A DNA stretch of 12,506 nucleotides. It comes from Scatosoma sp045658805 (lineage in GTDB: Bacteria; Bacillota; Clostridia; Christensenellales; Borkfalkiaceae). Positions within the stretch are counted from its first letter, which is position 1. Each line of letters starts with the position of its first letter. Under the pieces are notes generated by a model. The model saw only the letters and a program-made list of their open reading frames with translations. It was not told the DNA's origin and searched no databases. Made by a program: the position numbers and the translations under genes. Shown here piece by piece: positions 1 through 5,094 of the stretch. The stretch is from positions 1-12,506 of the forward strand of contig JAZOVQ010000004.1 in NCBI GenBank assembly GCA_045658805.1, read 5' to 3'.

Positions 1-15
1 CTTCGATAACCCTCC
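1..15 (-). tRNA. 5' end of a tRNA-Ser-like gene, cut by the window edge
   Basis: Read on the minus strand from 15 to 1, the sequence is GGAGGGTTATCGAAG. This matches the usual start of a Clostridia-type tRNA-Ser: acceptor strand, positions 8-9, then the D-arm start. It lies about 46 bases downstream of another tRNA-Ser-like gene on the same strand, so the two are probably cotranscribed. The anticodon and the 3' half are outside the window, so the isoacceptor cannot be stated. The call rests on only 15 bases. Confidence 0.42.
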
Positions 16-37
16 AAGTGTAAAATTGCGAGAAAAC

Positions 38-57
38 TGCGAGATGCACGTCTCGCA
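38..57. other. Hairpin between the two tRNA-like genes
   Basis: TGCGAGA (38-44) and TCTCGCA (51-57) are perfect inverted repeats around the 6-base loop TGCACG. A further TTGCGAGA lies at 25-32. On the minus-strand transcript this hairpin sits between the tRNA-Ser-like gene and the next tRNA. It could be a processing signal or a weak pause site. No clean T-run follows it, so it is not called a terminator. Confidence 0.4.
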
Positions 58-61
58 ACGT

Positions 62-171
62 GCAGAGAAATATGCGAAAAACCCAGTATTTACAAGGGTT
101 TGTAAGCGATGACAATGACGAAAACGATAGTTTTTCAAGACTGCCGTAATCGACCACTCTACCATCTCTGC
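62..171 (-). tRNA. Aberrant tRNA-Ser(UGA)-like gene, possibly a pseudogene
   Basis: The 5' half reads as a good tRNA-Ser: acceptor GCAGAGA (171-165), a D-arm with a GTA/TAC stem and GTGGTCG in its loop, and an anticodon loop containing CTTGAAA (anticodon TGA). The 3' acceptor strand TCTCTGC at 68-62 pairs with all seven bases. A hairpin TTACAA/TTGTAA with a 4-base loop could be the long class II variable arm. Several things are wrong. The best anticodon stem has a C-A mismatch and leaves an 8-base loop. About 20 extra bases lie between the anticodon arm and the variable arm. No normal T-arm with a TTCGA-type loop is visible. Total length is about 110 bases, where tRNA-Ser is usually near 90. 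A consensus promoter lies just upstream, so it is probably transcribed. It is either a decayed or disrupted tRNA or an unusual tRNA-like RNA. Confidence 0.5.
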
Positions 172-220
172 TTATGCGCTTGAAGAAAAGAAAAACGTTC
201 CACAAGCGATCTATAATAAC

Positions 221-249
221 ATTATACCCAACTTTATAAAAAAAGTCAA
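221..249 (-). promoter_or_regulatory. Strong sigma-A type promoter for the tRNA-like locus
   Basis: On the minus strand, TTGACT (249-244) is followed by a 17-base spacer and a perfect TATAAT (226-221). Transcription would start near 214, about 40 bases before the tRNA-Ser-like gene. The match to consensus is typical of stable-RNA promoters. Confidence 0.8.
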
Positions 250-289
250 TATTTTTATTTGGCTATTTGCTTAAAAAATAAAAATCACT

Positions 290-317
290 AAAAAAGAGCC
301 CTGCATCAACAGGGCTC
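290..317 (-). terminator. Rho-independent terminator of the SPFH/ribbon-helix-helix unit
   Basis: GAGCCCTG (296-303) and CAGGGCTC (310-317) form an 8-bp GC-rich stem with a 6-base loop. On the minus strand the stem is followed directly by six T residues (complement of 295-290). It lies 50 bases past the stop codon of the small ribbon-helix-helix gene. Confidence 0.88.
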
Positions 318-367
318 CGTTTTGTAAAATTACAACCAATGCGGTTGCATAATGCGAAAAGGGGAGT

Positions 368-571
368 TTATTCAATGTCCAATTCGGGCGGAATATCCAA
401 TTCGTCCGAAACGTATTTCCCGTTTTTCTTGCGTTGGCGCACGCATTCCGAGAGCAAATATTCGATTTGTCCATTGACCGAACGGAAGTCGTCTTCAGCC
501 CACGCCGCAATGGCATTGTAAAGCTTTGGAGACAAGCGTAAGGGAATTTGTTTTTTCTCTTTTTCATTCAT
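368..571 (-). CDS. Small ribbon-helix-helix (Arc/MetJ-type) DNA-binding protein
   Basis: The 67-residue protein has the ribbon-helix-helix layout. A short strand (residues 8-13, QIPLRL) is followed by helix A (15-27, PKLYNAIAAWAED) and, after a turn with SVNGQ, by helix B (about 33-48). The tail is acidic and hydrophobic (DELDIPPELDIE). Such proteins bind operator DNA as dimers, with the strand in the major groove. The start is supported by AAGGCAGG upstream on the minus strand, about nine bases from ATG. It lies 89 bp downstream of the SPFH gene on the same strand, with a hairpin but no terminator between them. A strong terminator follows it, so it is the last gene of that unit. It may repress its own operon or act elsewhere; the target cannot be told from sequence. 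In my knowledge Arc-like proteins often accompany this SPFH family in Clostridia. Confidence 0.82.
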   Translation of the reverse strand: MNEKEKKQIPLRLSPKLYNAIAAWAEDDFRSVNGQIEYLLSECVRQRKKNGKYVSDELDIPPELDIE

Positions 572-625
572 AATCGCATACCTGCCTTGGTGGTTTTTGA
601 AAATTTATCAATTTTTGCAATGCTT

Positions 626-647
626 TGCGGTGAAAATTCACACCGCA
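626..647 (-). other. Intercistronic hairpin between the SPFH and ribbon-helix-helix genes
   Basis: TGCGGTG (626-632) and CACCGCA (641-647) are perfect 7-base inverted repeats around an 8-base loop. No T-run follows on the minus strand. It is more likely an mRNA stability or processing element than a terminator, and would let the two genes of the unit be expressed at different levels. Confidence 0.5.
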
Positions 648-660
648 TTTATGTGGGTTA

Positions 661-1686
661 TCAATACAAACTGCCCGTATTGACAATGGGTTGCGCGTCG
701 TGATTGCCGCACAAAACAACCAAAAGGTTGGAAACCATAGCCGCTTTTCTTTCTTCATCCAAAACAACGGATTTGTTTTCGTTCAAGCGGTCCAACGCCA
801 TTTCAACCATGCCAACCGCGCCGTCAACAATCATTTTTCTCGCGTCGATAATTGCCGAAGCTTGTTGTCTTTGCAACATAACCGCCGCAATTTCAGGCGC
901 GTATGCCAAATACGTGATGCGCGCTTCAATAATTTCAATCCCAGCTTCTTCTACACGTTTTTGAATTTCGTCACGGATTCTCGAAGCAACTACGTCGCTG
1001 GAGCCGCGCAAGCTGCCGTCGTCTTCCTTGCCGTCGCCCGTAGTATCTACGCCAGGCGCAACGTCGTAGGGGTAGATGCGAACAACGTTTCTAAGCGCGC
1101 TGTCGCATTGCAGGGAAAGATATTCCTTATAATTATCTACGTTAAACACCGCTTTCGCCGTGTCTACAACCTTCCACATAACCGCAATACCAATTTCCAC
1201 GGGAGTGCCGAGGCAATCGTTAATTTTTTGGCGGTTGTTGTTCAAAGTCATAATTTTAAGGGAAATTTTCTTGTTAATCAAACCGTTTGCAAGGGTAGCG
1301 TTGCCTTTATGCGCAGGGGCGGTAACTTCCTTTTGACCAACGTCGCCGCTTTGGTTGAGCTTGGTCGTTGCCGCAGGGTTTACTGCAACGCAAAATGGAT
1401 TGACGGCGTAAAAACCTTCGCCTTTCAGGGTGCCGATATATTTACCAAACAACGTCAAGGCAAGCGCTTCCTGCGGTTTCAAAATACGAAGTCCGCAAAG
1501 GGGAATCCAGCCAATGCAGCAAATAATCGCCGATGCCGCGCAAAGAGTAATGTTTAAAACAGAGGCGTTCGTTTCCGTTTTAATCCCGAAGTAGATTGCC
1601 GCTACAAGAGTAACCAACTCTAACAACGAGAAAATAATAAGCGTGCGCATACCGTGTTTCTTGTTTTTTAAGATGATTTCTTCCAT
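661..1686 (-). CDS. SPFH/band-7 domain membrane protein (slipin/prohibitin-like)
   Basis: The 341-residue protein starts with two hydrophobic segments (about 14-35 and 43-66) that probably form a membrane hairpin. The SPFH core runs from about 70 to 290 and includes LKPQEALALTLFGKYIGT (69-86), the ISLKIMTLNNNRQKIND stretch (141-157) and VEIGIAVMWKVVDTAKAVF (163-181). A charged helical region, about 235-300, includes RQQASAIIDARKMIVDGA and is where SPFH proteins usually oligomerise. An acidic insertion at 214-224 (DTTGDGKEDDG) resembles a calcium-binding loop. SPFH proteins scaffold membrane microdomains and hold partner proteins such as proteases, but this member's partner is unknown. The start is fixed by AGGAGG seven bases upstream of ATG, and a promoter lies at 1773-1801. 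It is cotranscribed with the small ribbon-helix-helix gene. The family assignment is firm; the cellular role is not. Confidence 0.9.
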   Translation of the reverse strand: MEEIILKNKKHGMRTLIIFSLLELVTLVAAIYFGIKTETNASVLNITLCAASAIICCIGWIPLCGLRILKPQEALALTLFGKYIGTLKGEGFYAVNPFCVAVNPAATTKLNQSGDVGQKEVTAPAHKGNATLANGLINKKISLKIMTLNNNRQKINDCLGTPVEIGIAVMWKVVDTAKAVFNVDNYKEYLSLQCDSALRNVVRIYPYDVAPGVDTTGDGKEDDGSLRGSSDVVASRIRDEIQKRVEEAGIEIIEARITYLAYAPEIAAVMLQRQQASAIIDARKMIVDGAVGMVEMALDRLNENKSVVLDEERKAAMVSNLLVVLCGNHDAQPIVNTGSLY

Positions 1687-1715
1687 AATATAACCTCCTA
1701 AATGTCCTTAGGTCT

Positions 1716-1740
1716 ATCGCCAAACGGCCGTTTTAGCGAT
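1716..1740 (-). promoter_or_regulatory. Near-perfect palindrome in the SPFH 5' untranslated region
   Basis: ATCGCCAAACGG pairs with CCGTTTTAGCGAT apart from a short bulge, centred on GGCC. It lies between the promoter and the ribosome binding site, about 30 bases before ATG. It may be an operator, for example for the ribbon-helix-helix protein of the same unit, or an mRNA hairpin. Either reading is inference. Confidence 0.45.
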
Positions 1741-1772
1741 AAAACCACGTGTTATATAGATTTGATATTAAA

Positions 1773-1801
1773 ATGATATCATATCTTTGGGCAGTTGTCA
1801 A
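1773..1801 (-). promoter_or_regulatory. Sigma-A type promoter of the SPFH unit
   Basis: On the minus strand a perfect TTGACA (1801-1796) is followed by a 17-base spacer and TATCAT (1778-1773). The expected start near 1766 gives a leader of about 80 bases that carries the palindrome at 1716-1740. It lies just past the end of the upstream ABC-F gene, so the unit has its own promoter. Confidence 0.75.
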
Positions 1802-1853
1802 GAGGTTTTATGAGGGAATTTATAACATTTAAAAAAATTAATAGGAGTGGCGG

Positions 1854-3755
1854 TTAAATGAGCGTTTCGTATTCCGCATACAGCTCGTCTAACAGGTTTT
1901 TAATTTCTTCCAAGCGGTTGCATTTTTCCGTCAATAAGGCGAAATTGGACGTGACTTCGGGGAGCGAAAGTTCTTGATTAAGCTGTTCGTCCTCCGCTTC
2001 CAAAGCGGAAATATCGTCTTCAATTTTCTTGATACGATTGCGGCGTTTAGCGTCTGCCGCGCGTTCTTCTTTGCTTCGATACGAACCGCCTTTTGCCTTA
2101 TTTTCATTGGAAAGGGTAGGGGCAGGTACGCGTTGAGTTTCTTTTTTAGCGTTTTCCTTGCTTGCAATTTTGTAAGCAGTATATTCGTCGTAGCTGCCTT
2201 TAAATTCGGTAGCTTCGCCATTTTCCAACTCTAAAATTTTACCTGCCAAAGCGCGGATGAAATAGCGGTCGTGCGAAACGAAAAGGACGGTGCCGTCAAA
2301 TTCTTTTAAAGCGGCTTCAAGGCTTTCTCTCGCTTGCAAATCGAGGTGGTTGGTCGGCTCGTCCAACAGCAAGGTGTTTCCGCCCTCGCATTCGAAAACG
2401 GCAAGGGCAAGCTTGGCTCTTTCGCCGCCCGAAAGCATACGCACCTTTTTGTCCATATCTTCCGCTTCCAGCTTTGTCTGCGCCAAAATGTTACGCACTT
2501 TGGTTTGATCCCACAAAACGTGTCTATTCCACAATTCCTGCAAAACGGAATTGTTAGGATCGAGGTTGGCGTTTTCCTGGTCGTAGCAAGCAATTTTTAC
2601 AAACCGCCCCAAGCGTACGGCGGCATTTTTATTTTTAACAATTTCCTTTATCAAAGTGGATTTGCCTGTGCCGTTGTCGCCGACAATGGCGCATTTTTCG
2701 CCGCGCAGCAAGGTAAAGGACGCGCTTTCAAGCAATACCTTTTCGCCTGCCGTCAAACGCAAGTTGTCCACTTCCAATACCTTTTCATAGGGCTTATCGT
2801 TATACGAAAAAACAAAACGAGGGGGAGTAGGGGGGGGCAGGGGTTTTTCGATAAGCTCCATTTTCTCCAATGCCTTTCGGCGGGATTGCGCCATTTTCGT
2901 GGTAGACGCACGGACGAGATTGCGGTTGACGTAATCCTGCATGTGCGCGCGTTCCTCTTGTTGCTTTTCGTATTCCTTTAAAAGATGGGCGGTGCGCTCG
3001 GCTTTCAAAATTTTATATTTGGTATAGTTGCCCTTAAATATGGACAACTTTTTATTTTCAATTTCGTAAATTTGCGTGACGAGCTTGTCTAAAAAATAAC
3101 GGTCGTGCGATACGGTAAGGATAGCGCCTTTGAAAGAGGCGAGATATTCTTCCAACCAGAACAGCGTTTTCATATCCAAGTGGTTGGTCGGCTCGTCCAA
3201 AATAAGCAATTCGGGTTCTTCCAATAGCAAACGGCAAAGCTTTAAACGAGTTTTTTCGCCGCCCGACATAGTGGAGATGGGTTGGTCGTAGGCGTTTTCA
3301 AAGCCCATACCGCCAAGCACCGTGCGGATACGCACTTCATAATGGTAGCTGTCCCTTGCGGCAATTTGCTTGTTTAACGCTTCGTATTTAGCGGACAGCA
3401 CGCGGTATTCGTCCGAACCCTCTTGTGCGGAAGCAATTTTGTTTTCCGTTTCGCGCAGGGCGTTTATTGCCTTAATATCGGACGCAAAAATTTCCCGCAT
3501 TTCCTCAAAAACGGTGTTTGCGGAATCATAACCGCCGTTTTGCGCCAAATAGCCGATGCGAATGCCATTTTTCTTAAACAATACGCCATTTTCGGGCTCT
3601 AATTCGGATAAAATTAAGCGAATGAGAGTGGTTTTTCCCTCGCCGTTTGCGCCGATTAAGCCCACCCGTTCGCCTTCGTTGAGGGAAAAGGTGACGTTTT
3701 CAAGCAGCGAGCCGCCGTTAAAACCAAATTGTACGTTGTCCATGGAAAGTAGCAT
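1854..3755 (-). CDS. ABC-F family ATPase, ribosome-associated translation factor
   Basis: The 633-residue protein has two ABC ATPase domains and no membrane segment, the ABC-F layout. Domain 1 has Walker A GANGEGKTT (35-43), signature MSGGEKTR (163-170) and Walker B ending DEPTNHLD (187-194). The linker (about 240-315) is charged and helical, as in the tRNA-interaction motif that reaches the ribosomal P site, and ends in a proline run (305-312). Domain 2 has Walker A GDNGTGKST (359-367), signature LSGGERAK (441-448) and DEPTNHLD (465-472). A coiled-coil-like C-terminal extension covers about 560-633, as in YdiF/Uup types. Such proteins bind the ribosomal E site and relieve stalled translation; some give resistance to ribosome-targeting antibiotics. 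Nothing here singles out a resistance role. I start at the ATG at 3755, where GAGG lies five bases upstream and the residues MLLSMDNV begin the family's first strand; the frame is open 65 codons further but that extension resembles nothing. No clear terminator follows. Confidence 0.93.
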   Translation of the reverse strand: MLLSMDNVQFGFNGGSLLENVTFSLNEGERVGLIGANGEGKTTLIRLILSELEPENGVLFKKNGIRIGYLAQNGGYDSANTVFEEMREIFASDIKAINALRETENKIASAQEGSDEYRVLSAKYEALNKQIAARDSYHYEVRIRTVLGGMGFENAYDQPISTMSGGEKTRLKLCRLLLEEPELLILDEPTNHLDMKTLFWLEEYLASFKGAILTVSHDRYFLDKLVTQIYEIENKKLSIFKGNYTKYKILKAERTAHLLKEYEKQQEERAHMQDYVNRNLVRASTTKMAQSRRKALEKMELIEKPLPPPTPPRFVFSYNDKPYEKVLEVDNLRLTAGEKVLLESASFTLLRGEKCAIVGDNGTGKSTLIKEIVKNKNAAVRLGRFVKIACYDQENANLDPNNSVLQELWNRHVLWDQTKVRNILAQTKLEAEDMDKKVRMLSGGERAKLALAVFECEGGNTLLLDEPTNHLDLQARESLEAALKEFDGTVLFVSHDRYFIRALAGKILELENGEATEFKGSYDEYTAYKIASKENAKKETQRVPAPTLSNENKAKGGSYRSKEERAADAKRRNRIKKIEDDISALEAEDEQLNQELSLPEVTSNFALLTEKCNRLEEIKNLLDELYAEYETLI

Positions 3756-3773
3756 AATCGCCTCGTGAAAAAA

Positions 3774-3802
3774 AGTATAACTGCGTCCTTCTTTGCGCAA
3801 AG
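3774..3802 (-). promoter_or_regulatory. Possible control region of the ABC-F gene
   Basis: A perfect 12-base palindrome, CTTTGCGCAAAG, lies at 3791-3802. On the minus strand it is followed by a -10-like TATACT (3779-3774) and a run of seven T residues (3774-3768) just before the ribosome binding site. No good -35 box is present. The palindrome could be an operator, or part of a weak attenuator hairpin. The promoter call is tentative. Confidence 0.3.
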
Positions 3803-3810
3803 TATTTACA

Positions 3811-3945
3811 ATGAAGAAGGAAGAAAAAACGTTGCGAAAAATTCGCTTATTGGAAGAAAAACTGTGTTCCGCATCCCCGAAATCAGCGGCAAAATTGACA
3901 AGCAAAATCGTACGCTTGAAATTGACGGTTTTTGACAAAAAATAG
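3811..3945 (+). CDS. Possible 44-residue lysine-rich small protein
   Basis: An ATG-to-TAG frame on the plus strand encodes 44 residues, starting MKKEEKTLRKIRLLEEKL and ending VFDKK. The composition is highly charged, with heptad-like leucines, so it could form a helix. It lies in the gap between the ABC-F and radical SAM genes and runs opposite to both. No ribosome binding site or convincing promoter precedes it. It uses codons such as CGA, CTG and TTA that look scarce in the neighbouring genes. It could be a real small protein, a gene remnant or chance. I do not recognise it. Confidence 0.27.
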   Translation: MKKEEKTLRKIRLLEEKLCSASPKSAAKLTSKIVRLKLTVFDKK

Positions 3946-3969
3946 CACATTTTATCAAAAACAAGGGGG

Positions 3970-3988
3970 CATGTATGCGTTGAAATAG
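3970..3988 (+). repeat. Diverged copy of the CATGTACGCGTTGAAAAT repeat
   Basis: CATGTATGCGTTGAAAT here matches the tandem repeat after metK with one substitution and one deleted A. It also reads ATG TAT GCG TTG AAA TAG, that is MYALK and a stop, as the other copies do. The substitution, TAT for TAC, is silent for tyrosine. AAGGGGG lies almost directly before the ATG. Confidence 0.45.
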
Positions 3989-4020
3989 GTTTTTGCTATC
4001 TATTTAGCGTTAAAAACACC

Positions 4021-4902
4021 TTAAAAATCCCATTGGGGAATGTATTGCGTATCGGAAGAATTCCGTTCTTGCAAAAACAAATTTTCAATGCCGAGCTCAT
4101 TGGCGGTATCAATTACTGCGTTGTATTCTCTCGCGGTAATTTTACGCGACAATTCGGGGAATTTCTCGATATTTCCAAAGGGAGTGTATTGGCTCATTAA
4201 GCTCAAATAGGTATCCTTGGGAAGCTCGGAAGCGAACCATTTTAAGATGCGTTTCGAGTCGCTCGTGCAAAGGGGCATAACGAGGTGGCGAACGATTACG
4301 CCCGATAACATTTTACCCTCGTTGGTTATACTTAAGGGCTTGTTTGCCATAAAGGCGACGGCCTCGCTTGCCACGTCGAAGTAATCGGGCTTGCCAAGAT
4401 AGCGTTGGGAGAGTGAGGCGGCGTAAAATTTCATATCGGGCAGGTAAATGTCCACGTATTCGTCAATGCGTTTTAGCGTTTCCACCTTTTCGTAACTCCC
4501 CGTATTGTACACGACGGGGATTTTTGGTTTATAAATGCGGAAAGCTTCCGCAAGGTGGGCTACGTAATGCGCAGGGGTGACGAGAGAAACGTTTTCCGCG
4601 CCCATATCTTCCAATTTTTTAAAGATATCCGCAAGCTCCATAGGCGTAATTTCTTTGCCGCGGTTGGCGCGGGATACCTCGTAATTTTGGCAAAACGGAC
4701 AACGCAAATTGCACCCCGAAAAGAAAATGGTACCGCTGCCGTTTTTAAAAGAAATGCAGGGTTCTTCAAAAGGGTGAAGATAAAATTTTGCAATCCGCAA
4801 CCCCGAAACGCCGCACGCGCCGACGCCCGTAACGCGGTTAGCGCCGCATTCGGTAGGGCAAAGTTTGCAATTTTGCATAATCTCGTTCAATCTTTCGTCC
4901 AT
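4021..4902 (-). CDS. Radical SAM protein related to pyruvate formate-lyase activating enzymes (PflX/COG1313-like)
   Basis: The 293-residue protein carries the radical SAM iron-sulfur motif C64-x3-C68-x2-C71 within FFSGCNLRCPFCQNY. Four more cysteines near the N-terminus (C12, C15, C19, C30, in CKLCPTECG and GACG) are typical of this PflX-like group and may bind a second cluster or zinc. Family features include EEPCISFKNGSGTIFFSG (46-63) and YLPDMKFY (153-160). Radical SAM enzymes cleave S-adenosylmethionine to make a 5'-deoxyadenosyl radical; the substrate of this group is not established. No glycyl-radical enzyme gene is adjacent, so an activase role cannot be argued from context. The start has AGAGAGG five bases upstream. 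Its promoter lies back to back with that of metK, which makes its cofactor. Confidence 0.9.
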   Translation of the reverse strand: MDERLNEIMQNCKLCPTECGANRVTGVGACGVSGLRIAKFYLHPFEEPCISFKNGSGTIFFSGCNLRCPFCQNYEVSRANRGKEITPMELADIFKKLEDMGAENVSLVTPAHYVAHLAEAFRIYKPKIPVVYNTGSYEKVETLKRIDEYVDIYLPDMKFYAASLSQRYLGKPDYFDVASEAVAFMANKPLSITNEGKMLSGVIVRHLVMPLCTSDSKRILKWFASELPKDTYLSLMSQYTPFGNIEKFPELSRKITAREYNAVIDTANELGIENLFLQERNSSDTQYIPQWDF

Positions 4903-4916
4903 AATAGCCTCTCTTT

Positions 4917-4945
4917 ATTATAACATGAATTATTTATTTTTGCAA
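4917..4945 (-). promoter_or_regulatory. Putative promoter of the radical SAM gene
   Basis: On the minus strand TTGCAA (4945-4940) is followed by a 17-base spacer and a perfect TATAAT (4922-4917). The -10 box is only about 14 bases from ATG, so the leader would be very short and the start might fall inside the ribosome binding site. The boxes fit well; the spacing to the gene is the doubtful part. Confidence 0.5.
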
Positions 4946-4955
4946 GCGTAATAAG

Positions 4956-4984
4956 TTGACAAGGGTATAAAAAAAGGATATAAT
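4956..4984 (+). promoter_or_regulatory. Consensus promoter of metK
   Basis: TTGACA (4956-4961), a 17-base spacer and TATAAT (4979-4984) match the housekeeping consensus exactly. Transcription should start at about 4989-4991, giving a leader of roughly 105 bases before the metK ATG. Its -35 box is ten bases from that of the divergent radical SAM promoter. Confidence 0.88.
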
Positions 4985-4987
4985 ATA

Positions 4988-5068
4988 TATTCCGAGAAAA
5001 CGCGCGGAAGGCGTTTTTGCGTTACGCTTTGCGTAAATATGCATGCGGAAAGCGGCGCTATCGGGATA
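4988..5068 (+). promoter_or_regulatory. Structured metK leader, candidate cis-regulatory RNA
   Basis: The leader can form a closed multi-stem shape. TATTCCGA (4988-4995) pairs with TCGGGATA (5061-5068), eight pairs with one G-U. Inside are hairpin AAAACGC/GCGTTTT (4997-5003 with 5011-5017, loop GCGGAAG) and hairpin TTACGC/GCGTAA (5022-5027 with 5031-5036). TTCCG (4990-4994) can instead pair with CGGAA in the first hairpin's loop (5005-5009) or with CGGAA at 5046-5050, so alternative shapes exist. metK genes are often controlled by SAM riboswitches, but I do not recognise the SAM-I, SAM-II or SMK consensus here. The exact start site decides whether the first stem is complete. Regulation is inference. 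Confidence 0.4.
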
Positions 5069-5094
5069 ACTATGTTAAAAAGAGGATTTTTTAC

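Noticed and set aside
691..1557. 288-codon plus-strand frame across the SPFH gene
   Set aside because: It is antisense to a clearly recognised SPFH domain, with no ribosome binding site or recognisable product.
1820..1853. Terminator after the ABC-F gene
   Set aside because: A run of seven T residues exists on the minus strand but no stable stem precedes it.
3756..3950. 65-residue N-terminal extension of the ABC-F gene
   Set aside because: The ATG at 3755 has a ribosome binding site and begins exactly where ABC-F proteins begin; the extension has no family-like sequence.
3989..4020. Terminator after the radical SAM gene
   Set aside because: GCTA/TAGC with flanking A/T bases can pair, but the stem is short and broken and lacks a usable T-run.
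5017..5094. Upstream TTG start for metK
   Set aside because: It would add 26 residues that metK homologues lack, lies in the leader hairpins, and has no ribosome binding site.
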